The notes below the pieces were generated by a model. That model was given only the letters and a program-made list of their open reading frames with translations. It was not told where the DNA came from and did not search any database. Below are positions 6,033-13,618 of a stretch of 17,092 nucleotides of DNA, in pieces (positions within the stretch are counted from its first letter, which is position 1; every line of letters starts with the position of its first letter). The stretch spans positions 1 to 17,092 of the forward strand of contig JANMAT010000037.1 in NCBI GenBank assembly GCA_031359995.1, in the 5' to 3' direction. The translations under genes and the position numbers were made by a program. Origin of the DNA: JANMAT01 sp031359995 (GTDB taxonomy: Bacteria; Actinomycetota; Acidimicrobiia; Acidimicrobiales; Ilumatobacteraceae).

Positions 6033-6914
6033 ATGCGCGTCCGCAAAGCAGTGATCCCGGCCGCGGGGCTCGGCACCCGGTTCCTCCCCGCCACCAAGTC
6101 GACCCCGAAGGAGATGCTCCCGCTGGTCGACAAACCGGGCATCCAGTACGTCGTGGAAGAGGCCGTCCGCGCCGGCATCACCGACATCCTGATCGTGACC
6201 GGTCGGTCGAAGAAGACGATCGAGGACCACTTCGACCGGTCGCCCGAGCTCGAGGCCAGCCTGGAGCGCTCCGGCAAGGAGGCGGTGGCCAAGCAGATGC
6301 GCGCCATCGCCGAGATGGCCGACGTCCACTTCGTCCGCCAACACGAGGCGCGGGGGCTGGGCCACGCGGTGGGCATGGCTCGTCAGCACGTCGGCGACGA
6401 GCCGTTCGTGGTGCTGTTGCCCGATGACCTCATGGCCGAGGACGCCACCCTGCTGGCCGACATGGTCGCCGCCCACGAGCGCACCGGCACCTCGGTGGTG
6501 GCCCTCAAGCAGTTCGGGCCCGACGAGATCTCGGCCTACGGCGTCGTGGCCCCGTCGGGTCCGGCCGACGAGCACGGCGTGGTGCCGATCGCCGACATGG
6601 TCGAGAAGCCCAAGGCGGCCGACGCGCCCAGCGATCTGGCCATCATGGGTCGCTACCTGCTGACGCCGGCCATCTTCGACTTCATCGCCAACCTGACGCC
6701 GGGCGCCGGCGGTGAGCTGCAGCTCACCGACGCCATGCGCGGCCTGGCCCGGGTCGAAGGCTTCCACGGCGTCACCTTCGACACCGGCCGCTACGACACC
6801 GGCAACAAGCTCGACTGGCTGCGGGCCACCGTCGAGGTCGCCCTGGGTCATCCCGAGCTGGGCGGCCCGTTCCGGGCGGTGCTGGCCGAGATCGCCCGCC
6901 GCGAAGGCCTGTAG
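6033..6914 (+). CDS. galU: UTP-glucose-1-phosphate uridylyltransferase
   Basis: The 293-residue product is a bacterial GalU-type nucleotidyltransferase that makes UDP-glucose and diphosphate from UTP and glucose 1-phosphate, for envelope polysaccharides and glycolipids. Visible motifs are AVIPAAGLGTRFLPATKS followed by PKEMLPLVDKP (nucleotide-binding loop), VTGRSKKTIEDHFD, VLLPDDLM (metal-binding Asp region), GRYLLTP, GGELQLTDAM and FDTGRYDTGNKLDW. Length and motif order are normal. The longer reading frame from 5976 would add 19 residues with no family similarity. The ATG at 6033 begins directly at MRVRKAVIPAAG and sits 7 nt after the -10 box. The convergent gene downstream ends at 6944, and a hairpin spans the gap. 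Confidence 0.97.
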   Translation: MRVRKAVIPAAGLGTRFLPATKSTPKEMLPLVDKPGIQYVVEEAVRAGITDILIVTGRSKKTIEDHFDRSPELEASLERSGKEAVAKQMRAIAEMADVHFVRQHEARGLGHAVGMARQHVGDEPFVVLLPDDLMAEDATLLADMVAAHERTGTSVVALKQFGPDEISAYGVVAPSGPADEHGVVPIADMVEKPKAADAPSDLAIMGRYLLTPAIFDFIANLTPGAGGELQLTDAMRGLARVEGFHGVTFDTGRYDTGNKLDWLRATVEVALGHPELGGPFRAVLAEIARREGL

Positions 6915-6948
6915 CACCGGCGCGGCGCCGGACGCCGGCGGGGCTACA
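6910..6948. terminator. Stem-loop between convergent galU and the glycolipid-binding gene
   Basis: TGTAGC (6910-6915) pairs with GCTACA (6943-6948) and encloses a perfect CCGGCGC-G-GCGCCGG palindrome (6917-6931). The structure contains both facing stop codons and could serve transcripts from either side. There is no T-run. Confidence 0.4.
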
Positions 6949-7483
6949 GCCGGCGGAACTCGCCGGGGTAGTCGAGCACGAGGCCGTGTTCGTCGACGTC
7001 GAACTCCACCTCGAACCCGGTCTCCACCGACTCGGAGCGCCAGCGGCGGTCGGCCACGTGGTGGTAGCGCCGGCGGATGGGCGCCACCTGCAGGCTCTCG
7101 TGATCGATCCACGCCACCAGGACCTCGGCGTGCTCGCCGACGTCGAGCCCGAGGCGCCGGATCGGCAACGTGTTGGTGAACGGGCTGCTGACGAGGTCCA
7201 CGTCGGTGCAGCCGTCGAGCTCGCGCCGGTACACACCGTTCATCTCGCCCCACCGGCCGGCGATGTCGCGCGCCAGCCACAGGTCGGGGTCTTCGAGGTC
7301 GCGGAACATGACGAACTGGCGGACGTTCCAGTCGGCGTCCAGGCGGATGGCGTACTGGATGTCGATGCCGCCGATCACGCCCTCGGCCGTCCACCCCTCG
7401 TTCTCCCAGGCGAGCCGGAGCACCTCGAGGGTCTCTCCCGACCACGACGACCACCGCACCTCGATCTCGTGCCCCCGCGCCAT
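6944..7483 (-). CDS. Putative glycolipid-binding family protein (PF06475-like)
   Basis: This 179-residue protein looks like the bacterial family annotated as putative glycolipid-binding (PF06475, formerly a DUF). Supporting features are the spaced pattern LDGCTDVDLVSSPFTNTLPI, RRLGLDVGEHAEVLVAWID, RRYHHVADRRWRSES and the C-terminal GLVLDYPGEFRRL. The family function rests on one structure-based suggestion and is not firmly known; the protein is predicted to be a soluble beta-rich barrel. No signal peptide or membrane segment is seen. The ATG at 7483 is the best start, although GGAGG lies only 1 nt before it, so initiation is uncertain. The gene is divergent from moeA (45 bp apart) and convergent with galU. 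Confidence 0.75.
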   Translation of the reverse strand: MARGHEIEVRWSSWSGETLEVLRLAWENEGWTAEGVIGGIDIQYAIRLDADWNVRQFVMFRDLEDPDLWLARDIAGRWGEMNGVYRRELDGCTDVDLVSSPFTNTLPIRRLGLDVGEHAEVLVAWIDHESLQVAPIRRRYHHVADRRWRSESVETGFEVEFDVDEHGLVLDYPGEFRRL

Positions 7484-7515
7484 GCCTCCATGGTCGCGCG
7501 TCGATGCCGACGGGG

Positions 7516-7521
7516 TACCGT
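7516..7521 (+). promoter_or_regulatory. -10 box TACCGT of moeA/glp
   Basis: TACCGT ends 7 nt before the GTG at 7529 and no Shine-Dalgarno sequence is present. It selects this GTG as the start of a leaderless gene. Confidence 0.55.
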
Positions 7522-7528
7522 CGTCGTC

Positions 7529-8746
7529 GTGATCCCGCTCGAAGAGGCCCGTGCCCACGTGCTGGCGGCGTGCGCGCCGCTCGACCCCGTCGAGGTCCGC
7601 CTGGCCGAGTCGGTGGGCTGCGTGGTGGCCGAGCCGGTGACCTCGCCCGAGGACGTGCCGCCGTTCGCCAACACCGCGGTCGACGGTTTCGCCGTGCGAG
7701 CAGCCGACGTGGCCGACGCGCCGGTGACCCTCACCGTGGTCGACACGCTCGCCGCCGGCGCCGCCCGCACCGAGCCGGTGGGTCCGGGCGAGACGGTGCG
7801 CATCATGACGGGCGCGCCGCTGCCGCCCGGGGTGGATGCGATCGTCATGGTCGAGGACTCCGAGCCGGCCGACGGCCCGCACGCGATCCGGTTGCGGCGC
7901 GCCGTGGCCGTGGGCGATGCCGTGCGCGCCGCCGGCAGCGACGTGCGCGCCGGCGAGGTGGTGCTCACGCCGGGCACGGTGCTGCGCCCCGCCCATCTGG
8001 GCGTGCTCGCCTCCATCGGTCGGCTCACGGTGCGGGCCCACCGGCGCCCGCTGGTCGGCGTGCTGTCCACCGGCGACGAACTGGTCAACGACGGCGGTCC
8101 GCTGGCCCTCGGCCAGATCCGGGAGTCGAACAAGCACGTGCTGCTCGCCCTGGTCACCGCGGCCGGGGCCGAGCCGGTCGACCTCGGCCTCGTGCGCGAC
8201 GACGAGGCGGCCCTCGAGGCCGTGCTGGCCGATGGCGCGTCACGCTGCGACGCCCTCGTCACCTCGGGCGGGGTGAGCATGGGCGACTTCGACATCGTGA
8301 AGGCCGTGCTCTCACGCCTGGCCGAGATGCGCTGGATGCAGATCGCCATCAAGCCGGCCAAGCCGTTCGCCTTCGGCATCCTGCCCACGGCCGATGGTCG
8401 CCGTGTGCCGGTCATCGGGCTGCCGGGCAACCCGGTCAGCTCGTTCGTGAGCTTCGAGCTGCTGGCCCGTCCGGCGCTGCGGCGGCTGGCCGGTCACGCC
8501 GATCCCGAGCGGGTGCCGGTGCTGGCCATCGCCGATGCCGACATGGCCCGTCGGTCCGACGGCAAGACCCACTGGGTACGGGTGTACGGGGGCTTCGGGC
8601 CCGACGGCCGCCTGCACGTGCGGTCCACCGGGCCGCAGGGCAGCCACCAGCTGGCCGCCACCGCCGCGGCCCAGGGCCTGGCCGAGGTGGTCGACGGTGA
8701 CGGCGTCCCCGCCGGTGGCGAGGTCCCCGTGCTCTGGTTCGACTGA
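7529..8746 (+). CDS. moeA: Molybdopterin molybdotransferase MoeA (Glp)
   Basis: The 405-residue product has the full MoeA/gephyrin E-domain architecture. It inserts molybdate into adenylylated molybdopterin, the last step of molybdenum cofactor synthesis. Motifs in order are PPFANTAVDGFAVRAAD, RIMTGAPLPPGVDAIVMVED, STGDELV, GQIRESN, ALVTSGGVSMGDFD (MPT-binding), KPAKPFAFG, IGLPGNPVSSFVSF and the C-terminal beta-barrel domain (from about residue 330). The open frame extends upstream, but the GTG at 7529 gives MIPLEEARAHV, a normal family N-terminus, and lies 7 nt after a -10 box. moaA follows 71 bp downstream with its own -10 box, and moaC lies 4.3 kb further on, so the pathway genes are neighbours but not one tight operon. 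Confidence 0.96.
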   Translation: MIPLEEARAHVLAACAPLDPVEVRLAESVGCVVAEPVTSPEDVPPFANTAVDGFAVRAADVADAPVTLTVVDTLAAGAARTEPVGPGETVRIMTGAPLPPGVDAIVMVEDSEPADGPHAIRLRRAVAVGDAVRAAGSDVRAGEVVLTPGTVLRPAHLGVLASIGRLTVRAHRRPLVGVLSTGDELVNDGGPLALGQIRESNKHVLLALVTAAGAEPVDLGLVRDDEAALEAVLADGASRCDALVTSGGVSMGDFDIVKAVLSRLAEMRWMQIAIKPAKPFAFGILPTADGRRVPVIGLPGNPVSSFVSFELLARPALRRLAGHADPERVPVLAIADADMARRSDGKTHWVRVYGGFGPDGRLHVRSTGPQGSHQLAATAAAQGLAEVVDGDGVPAGGEVPVLWFD

Positions 8747-8805
8747 ACGATCCTCACCCGTACGGACGTGACTGACGACGAATCGTCAACCGCTGACCAT
8801 TGGCT

Positions 8806-8811
8806 TAGGAT
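8806..8811 (+). promoter_or_regulatory. -10 box TAGGAT of moaA
   Basis: TAGGAT ends 6 nt before the ATG at 8818. If the mRNA is leaderless as this implies, there is no room for a Moco riboswitch upstream, and none is seen. Confidence 0.55.
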
Positions 8812-8817
8812 GGGACC

Positions 8818-9861
8818 ATGTCCGGGGAGCAGCCAGGAGTGCGGGATCTCGTCGACCCGTTCGGGCGCACGATACGTGATCTGCGCATCTCCATCACCGA
8901 TCGTTGCAACTTCCGCTGCACCTACTGCATGCCGCAGGAGGGCATGCAGTGGCTGCCGCGCGAAGAGGTGCTCACGTTCGAGGAGATCGAGCGCATCGCC
9001 CGCCTGTTCGTCGAGCGCTTCGGCGTCGACGGGCTCCGCCTCACCGGCGGCGAGCCCACGGTGCGGGCCCACCTGCCCGTGCTCGTGCAGAAGCTGGCCC
9101 GGCTCCGCGTGCCGGCCGACGCGCCCACGCCGTTCGCCGGCGCCAAGCCCGACCTGTCGATGACCACCAACGGCGCCACGTTCCGGCTGCTGGCCCACGA
9201 ACTGCGCGATGTCGGCCTCGACCGCGTGAACATCAGCCTCGACACGTTGCAGCGTGAGAAGTTCCTCGCCATGACCCGGCGTGACGAACTGGTCAGCGTG
9301 CTCGACGGAATCGAGGCGGCCAAGGAGGCCGGGTTCTCGCCGGTGAAGATCAACGCCGTGGTCGAGCGGGGCATGAACGACGACGAGATCGTCGACCTCG
9401 CCGGTTGGGCGCGCACCACCGGCGTCGAGATCCGCTTCATCGAGTTCATGCCGCTCGACGCCGACGGCGCGTGGGGTCGCGAGAAGGTCGTGAGCCAGGA
9501 CGAGATCGTGACCGCCATCGCCGCGGTGTGGCCGCTCGACCTCGTGCCCGCCCGCGGCGCGGCGCCGGCCGACCGGTGGCGCTACCGAGACGGCGGCGGC
9601 ACGGTGGGCGTGATCCCCACCGTCACCAAGCCGTTCTGCGGCGATTGCGACCGGGTGCGCATCACCGCCGACGGCCGCTTCCGCACCTGCCTGTTCGAGA
9701 CGCGCGACTTCGATCTGCGCGCCGTGATCCGCCGCGGTGGCACCGACGACGACCTCGCGGCCGAGATCGAGCGGGCCGTGGGCACGAAGTGGGCCGGGCA
9801 CCGCATCGGCACGGTGCACTTCCGCCGCCCCAACAAGTCGATGAGCCAGATCGGCGGTTGA
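8818..9861 (+). CDS. moaA: GTP 3',8-cyclase MoaA
   Basis: The 347-residue radical-SAM enzyme converts GTP to 3',8-cyclo-7,8-dihydro-GTP, the first step of molybdenum cofactor synthesis. The N-terminal 4Fe-4S cluster motif C30-x3-C34-x2-C37 (DRCNFRCTYC) is intact. So are the SAM-binding LTGGEPTVR, the ISLDTL strand, RFIEFMPLD, and the C-terminal cluster motif KPFCGDCDRVRITADGRFRTC (its cysteines bind the second cluster that holds GTP). The protein ends in the conserved Gly-Gly (MSQIGG) needed for catalysis. The start follows a TAGGAT box by 6 nt and length is normal. MoaC, which acts next on the product, is encoded at 13047. The stop is only 12 bp from the convergent secreted-protein gene. Confidence 0.97.
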   Translation: MSGEQPGVRDLVDPFGRTIRDLRISITDRCNFRCTYCMPQEGMQWLPREEVLTFEEIERIARLFVERFGVDGLRLTGGEPTVRAHLPVLVQKLARLRVPADAPTPFAGAKPDLSMTTNGATFRLLAHELRDVGLDRVNISLDTLQREKFLAMTRRDELVSVLDGIEAAKEAGFSPVKINAVVERGMNDDEIVDLAGWARTTGVEIRFIEFMPLDADGAWGREKVVSQDEIVTAIAAVWPLDLVPARGAAPADRWRYRDGGGTVGVIPTVTKPFCGDCDRVRITADGRFRTCLFETRDFDLRAVIRRGGTDDDLAAEIERAVGTKWAGHRIGTVHFRRPNKSMSQIGG

Positions 9862-9873
9862 CGTCGCCCGGCG

Positions 9874-11805
9874 TCAGGCCACGTAGCCGACGACGTCGGC
9901 GATGACGTGGCCGCCGGTGTGGTCGTAGATCGAGACGTTGCCGCCTGCGCCGAGCTTCACCATCACGAGGTTGGGCGCGGTGTCGCCGGGTGTGAGGTTC
10001 AGGTTCGACGCCGTCGGGCGCGCCACGCCACTGGGCCACACGGTGATGAAGTTGCCGAACTGACCGCCGGTGCCGGTGACGTTCATGATGACGGCGGTGG
10101 CGTTGGCCGGTACGCCACCGCGGCCGGCGACCTGCAGGTCGCGGGTCTCCTGCAGTGCGAAGCCCCGCTTGAGCGTGCCGTTGCCGTCGCGGCTGTCCAT
10201 GATGCGGTTCGGTGCCAGCGCGTACGTCTTCCCGCCGCCCGAACCCGTGTAGTAGCCCACCACGTCGACGACGAGATCGGACGAGGTGAGCGCGCTGACG
10301 AACGCGACCTTGCCGTTGGCGCCGACCTTCGACACCACCAGGTTCGGGCGCGTCTGGCCCGTGGTCATGTTCAGGTTCGACGCCTTCGGCCGCGCCGTAC
10401 CGCCGGGGTAGACGGTGATGTACCCGGGGCCGCCGGCGTCGACCTCGGTCACGTTGAGCACGACGGCGGTGGCGTCACGGGGCACGCCGGCCGTGCCCAC
10501 CACGGTGAGCTCGCGGGTCTCGTCGGACGAGAAGCGGCCCCCGATGCCGCCGACGTTGCTGCGGGTGTCGAGCAGTCGGCTGGGGACCACGCCGACGAAG
10601 CCGTCGCCCCCGTTGCCGGTGGAGCTGTCGAACCAGCCGACGACGTCGACCGCGACGTGGACGTTGCCCTGCAGGTTCTCGAGGCGGATGATGCCGCCGG
10701 CACCGACGCGTGCCATCACCAGGTTGGGCACCACGTCACCGGTGACGAAGTTCAGGTTCGACGTGGGCGGATCGGTGCGGAACCACGACTGGTCGAAGAA
10801 CAGCTGGCTCTGGGGCAGGCGCGGGTAGACCCCGATCCAGCCTTCCTTCGTCGGCGCGACGGCGGTCACGTTCAGCAGCACCGCCGACACCCCGTGCTCG
10901 GGGATGCTGGCCACCCCCGTGACCTTCAGCTCGTGGCGCTGCAGGTTCTCGAGTCGAACGTCGGGGTTGGGGTCGGCGCTGCGACCGTCGCCGGGGCCGA
11001 GCGGGCCCAGGGCCCGGTCGCGCGAATCGAGCAGGCGGGTCGGCGCCAGGGGGTGGTAGCCGCCACCGGCGGTGGGCGGCCCGGCCGTGCTGTAGGTGCA
11101 CGTGCCCATGCCCATGCAGTAGGCGTCCAGATCGAGCACCGGGGTCTGACCCGAGGCCAGGTCCATGAGGCCCTGCAGATGCGTGCCGCTCGCGGTGTCG
11201 GTGACGTCCATGATGTAGGTACCCGGCCACGCCATGCCCGCGGTCCAGGTGCCGACCCGGCTGGTGGAGAGGCCGAACGCGCCGACCTCGTAGCCGCCGC
11301 CGATCGGCTTCAGGTTGTACAGCTGGAACCACAGGATCTTGAGCCGGCCGGCCGCGGCGCCGTTCGAGGACAGGATCGTGCCGTCGGCCCGGAACGCCCC
11401 GTTGTTGGCCTGGGGCAGCGGCACGGTGCCCAGGCTGGCGCCGTTGACCGGTCGCAGCCAGATGTGGGCGCCGCCCACCGGGCCGGCCCACGCGTCGTAG
11501 TTGTCCTGGAAGACGCCGCCGGCGGTGGAGTCGGGGTACAGCTCCAGGTGGGCGTTCACGATGCCGGACGCGGCCGGACCGCCGCCGGCCACGTTGCCGT
11601 TGGCGTCCCAGGCGGTGAAGCCGCCGGCGTACGCCGTGCCGAGGTTGGCCAGGTCGTCGAGGCCCATGTGGCCGACGTGGCTGCCGGCGTCCACCGCCGG
11701 GAACGGGATGCGGGCGATGGCGGCCGCCGGGTTCGCCTGCACGGCCACTGCGGCCGCGCCGAGCACGACGACAGCCAGCAGGGAACGGAGTCGGGCTACG
11801 CGCAT
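9874..11805 (-). CDS. Exported protein with unknown N-terminal domain and three RLLDTR/NVT repeats
   Basis: This 643-residue protein starts with a clear signal peptide (MRVARLRSLLAVVVLGAAAV, likely cleavage after NPAAA near residue 29). Residues 30-245 form an unrecognised, Gly/Ala- and aromatic-rich region with two cysteines (C230, C236). Three repeats follow at about 250-392, 405-518 and 528-642, each with RLLDSRD or RLLDTRS, a VLNVT strand, a YP(G/R) turn, SNLN, PNLV, and an ending VDVVG(W/Y). They are the same fold as the partial gene at 1-921 but lack its YPC/VCL cysteine pair. The first repeat has an inserted loop (LFFDQSWFRTDPP). A surface or extracellular structural role is an inference. 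The ATG at 11805 has GGAGGA 5 nt upstream (11811-11816), and a CGGACA-N17-TACCGT promoter lies further upstream. Confidence 0.85.
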   Translation of the reverse strand: MRVARLRSLLAVVVLGAAAVAVQANPAAAIARIPFPAVDAGSHVGHMGLDDLANLGTAYAGGFTAWDANGNVAGGGPAASGIVNAHLELYPDSTAGGVFQDNYDAWAGPVGGAHIWLRPVNGASLGTVPLPQANNGAFRADGTILSSNGAAAGRLKILWFQLYNLKPIGGGYEVGAFGLSTSRVGTWTAGMAWPGTYIMDVTDTASGTHLQGLMDLASGQTPVLDLDAYCMGMGTCTYSTAGPPTAGGGYHPLAPTRLLDSRDRALGPLGPGDGRSADPNPDVRLENLQRHELKVTGVASIPEHGVSAVLLNVTAVAPTKEGWIGVYPRLPQSQLFFDQSWFRTDPPTSNLNFVTGDVVPNLVMARVGAGGIIRLENLQGNVHVAVDVVGWFDSSTGNGGDGFVGVVPSRLLDTRSNVGGIGGRFSSDETRELTVVGTAGVPRDATAVVLNVTEVDAGGPGYITVYPGGTARPKASNLNMTTGQTRPNLVVSKVGANGKVAFVSALTSSDLVVDVVGYYTGSGGGKTYALAPNRIMDSRDGNGTLKRGFALQETRDLQVAGRGGVPANATAVIMNVTGTGGQFGNFITVWPSGVARPTASNLNLTPGDTAPNLVMVKLGAGGNVSIYDHTGGHVIADVVGYVA

Positions 11806-11860
11806 GGGGGTCCTCCGGACGGGGCACGACGGTCGGGAACACCGCCATCTCGACGCCGCG

Positions 11861-11866
11861 ACGGTA
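11861..11866 (-). promoter_or_regulatory. Likely promoter (-10 TACCGT) of the secreted repeat protein
   Basis: On the minus strand CGGACA, 17 bp, TACCGT is a reasonable -35/-10 pair. Transcription would begin near 11853, giving a leader of about 48 nt that contains the GGAGGA ribosome-binding site. Confidence 0.4.
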
Positions 11867-11940
11867 CCGGTGGAGGATCGGGTTGTCCGGGCGGTGGGGC
11901 AAGCCCTAACTCAGATCTTGCAATCGTTTCGTCATATCCC

Positions 11941-11946
11941 CACACT
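11941..11946 (+). promoter_or_regulatory. Possible -10 box CACACT of the lipoprotein gene
   Basis: TTGCAA (11918-11923), 17 bp, CACACT ends 6 nt before the GTG at 11953. The spacing matches the other leaderless genes, but the first base of the -10 box deviates from TANNNT. Confidence 0.3.
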
Positions 11947-11952
11947 GGGGGT

Positions 11953-13029
11953 GTGACGTCCGCGCGCTCCGCTCGGCGGGTCGGGGTCCCGGTCGTCGCC
12001 CTCGTGCTCGGCGTGTTCGGCGCCGCCGCGTGTGGGCGACCCGGCCCTGAACCTGCGCCCCAGGCCCTGCCCGATCGACCCCTCGGCGCCGTCGATGCCC
12101 ACGCCAGAGCCCGGCGGGTCGGGCCGTGCCCCGCCGGCTCGGCCCTGGTGCCCGACGGGTGTCCGACCCCGCCGCCGGGCGGCCGACCGACCATCGGCGG
12201 GTGCCCGGTCTTCCCGGTCGACAACGCCTGGAACCAGGACGTCTCCGCCGCGCCCGTCCACCCGAACTCGGCCAACTTCGTGGCCACCATCAACGCCGCC
12301 GGCGGTCGGTTCGTGCACCCCGACTTCGGCTCGAACCCCGCCTACGGCATCCCGTACCTCGTCGTGCCGGCCGAGCAGGCGGCGGTGCCGGTGGCCCTGG
12401 GCATCTACGCCGGCGAGAGCGATCCCGGGCCGTATCCCATCCCGGTGACCGCACCCGTCGAGGCCGGCTCCGACGCCCACGTGCTCGTGGTGCAGCAGGG
12501 CACCTGCCACCTGTACGAGCTCGGTCGGGCGCGGGCAGGGGGGAGCGGGTGGACGGCCGAGGTCGGCGTCGACTGGGACCTGGGCTCGAACGCGCTCCGC
12601 CCCTTCGGCTGGACCTCGGCCGATGCGGCCGGGCTGGCGATCCTGCCCGGCCTGGCGCGCTACGACGAGGTCGCCGCTGGTCGCATCGATCACGCGCTGC
12701 GCTTCACCGTGGTCGACTCCCAGCGCGGCTACGTGCTGCCCGCCACCCACTTCGCGTCGGGGAACACGAGCCCGAACGCGCCGCCCATGGGTCTGCGGTT
12801 CCGCTTGCGGGCCGATTTCGACCGTTCGGCCTACACCGGTCAGTCGCGCGTCATCCTCGACGCGCTGGCCACCTACGGGATGATCGTCGCCGACAACGGC
12901 TCGAACTGGTACATCTCGGGCGCGTCCGATCCGCGTTGGGATGACGAGGATCTGAACCAGTTGAAGGGCGTGCCCGGCACGGCGTTCGAGGTCGTGTTCA
13001 CCGGCGACGTGTCGACCGTGACGAGCTGA
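11953..13029 (+). CDS. Predicted exported lipoprotein of an uncharacterised family
   Basis: From the GTG at 11953 the product is 358 residues. It has a basic start (SARSARR), a hydrophobic stretch (VGVPVVALVLGVFGAAAC) and a lipobox-like GAAAC-G, so it is probably an exported lipoprotein or otherwise exported. A proline-rich linker with paired cysteines (GPCPAGSALVPDGCP) leads into a globular domain of about 270 residues. Landmarks there are FPVDNAWNQDVS, HPDFGSNPAYGIPY, ESDPGPYPIP, DAHVLVVQQGTCHLYEL, LRPFGWTSADAAGLAILPGL, THFASGNTSPNAPPMGLR and YGMIVADNGSNWYISG. I recall similar proteins of unknown function in several phyla but no assigned activity. The aromatic and Asn/Asp-rich conserved patches suggest a carbohydrate-active or binding role, which is speculation. 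The gene is divergent from the repeat protein and is followed 17 bp later by moaC. Confidence 0.75.
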   Translation: MTSARSARRVGVPVVALVLGVFGAAACGRPGPEPAPQALPDRPLGAVDAHARARRVGPCPAGSALVPDGCPTPPPGGRPTIGGCPVFPVDNAWNQDVSAAPVHPNSANFVATINAAGGRFVHPDFGSNPAYGIPYLVVPAEQAAVPVALGIYAGESDPGPYPIPVTAPVEAGSDAHVLVVQQGTCHLYELGRARAGGSGWTAEVGVDWDLGSNALRPFGWTSADAAGLAILPGLARYDEVAAGRIDHALRFTVVDSQRGYVLPATHFASGNTSPNAPPMGLRFRLRADFDRSAYTGQSRVILDALATYGMIVADNGSNWYISGASDPRWDDEDLNQLKGVPGTAFEVVFTGDVSTVTS

Positions 13030-13033
13030 CCCG

Positions 13034-13039
13034 TACACT
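13034..13039 (+). promoter_or_regulatory. -10 box TACACT of moaC
   Basis: TACACT ends 7 nt before the GTG at 13047 and no Shine-Dalgarno sequence is seen. moaC thus appears to have its own leaderless promoter in the 17-bp gap after the lipoprotein gene. Confidence 0.55.
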
Positions 13040-13046
13040 GCCGGAC

Positions 13047-13529
13047 GTGTCAGACGTGTCGTTCACGCACCTCGATCCGATGGGCCGCGCCCGCATGGTC
13101 GACGTGACCCCCAAGGACCCCACCCACCGTCGCGCCGTCGCCCGTTGCAAGGTGTACATGAAGCCCGAGACCACCGTCGCGGTGGCGAACCGCGAGGTGA
13201 AGAAGGGCGATGTGCTGTCGGTGGCGCGCGTCGCCGGCATCCAGGCGGCCAAGCGCACCGCGGAGATGATCCCGCTGTGCCATCCGCTGCTGGTGGGGTC
13301 GGTGTCGGTGAACTTCGAGATCGGTGACGACCACATCGCCGTCGAGGCGCATGTCGATTGTGTCGATCGCACCGGTGTCGAGATGGAGGCGTTGCACGCG
13401 TGCTCCATCGCCGCGCTGACCATCTACGACATGTGCAAGTCGGCCGATCGAGGCATGGTCATCGGCGAGCTCGCCCTCTGGGAGAAGACCGGTGGGCGAT
13501 CTGGTACGTTTCGTCGCGCCGACCTCTGA
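13047..13529 (+). CDS. moaC: Cyclic pyranopterin monophosphate synthase MoaC
   Basis: The 160-residue enzyme converts 3',8-cyclo-dihydro-GTP, the MoaA product, into cyclic pyranopterin monophosphate. Family motifs are complete: FTHLDPMGRARMVDVTPKD, KGDVLSVARVAGIQAAKRT, MIPLCHPLLV, the VDRTGVEMEALHACSIAALT active-site helix and the MCKSADRGMVI loop. It acts as a hexamer in the cytoplasm. The GTG at 13047 follows a TACACT box by 7 nt; a second in-frame GTG (13056) is less well placed. It belongs with moeA and moaA functionally but is separated from them by the two exported-protein genes. Confidence 0.96.
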   Translation: MSDVSFTHLDPMGRARMVDVTPKDPTHRRAVARCKVYMKPETTVAVANREVKKGDVLSVARVAGIQAAKRTAEMIPLCHPLLVGSVSVNFEIGDDHIAVEAHVDCVDRTGVEMEALHACSIAALTIYDMCKSADRGMVIGELALWEKTGGRSGTFRRADL

Positions 13530-13561
13530 AGGGTGGGCGGTGGCCTCCCGAGCGAACAGAC

Positions 13562-13600
13562 GTTCCCCGGGTCGAGGCCCTCGGAACCCCAGTTGGTTCC
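13562..13600 (+). terminator. Possible hairpins after moaC
   Basis: GTTCC (13562-13566) can pair with GGAAC (13583-13587), and GGAACC (13583-13588) can instead pair with GGTTCC (13595-13600). The two stems share an arm and exclude each other. They most simply mark the end of the moaC transcript. No T-run follows. Confidence 0.3.
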
Positions 13601-13618
13601 CTTCCCGTCGCAAAAGTG

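Noticed and set aside
5310..7454. One very long minus-strand frame running from the FmdB-like gene back across galU
   Set aside because: Only the last 157 codons from 5783 have family similarity, an SD sequence and a promoter. The rest is antisense to galU and to other real genes, as expected in high-GC DNA.
8747..8817. Molybdenum cofactor riboswitch before moaA
   Set aside because: The gap is only 71 bp, no Moco-type stem architecture is visible and the -10 box sits 6 nt before the start codon.
9907..11952. Upstream extension of the lipoprotein frame to over 1000 residues
   Set aside because: The extension is antisense to the secreted repeat protein. A lipobox-type signal sequence begins right after the GTG at 11953.
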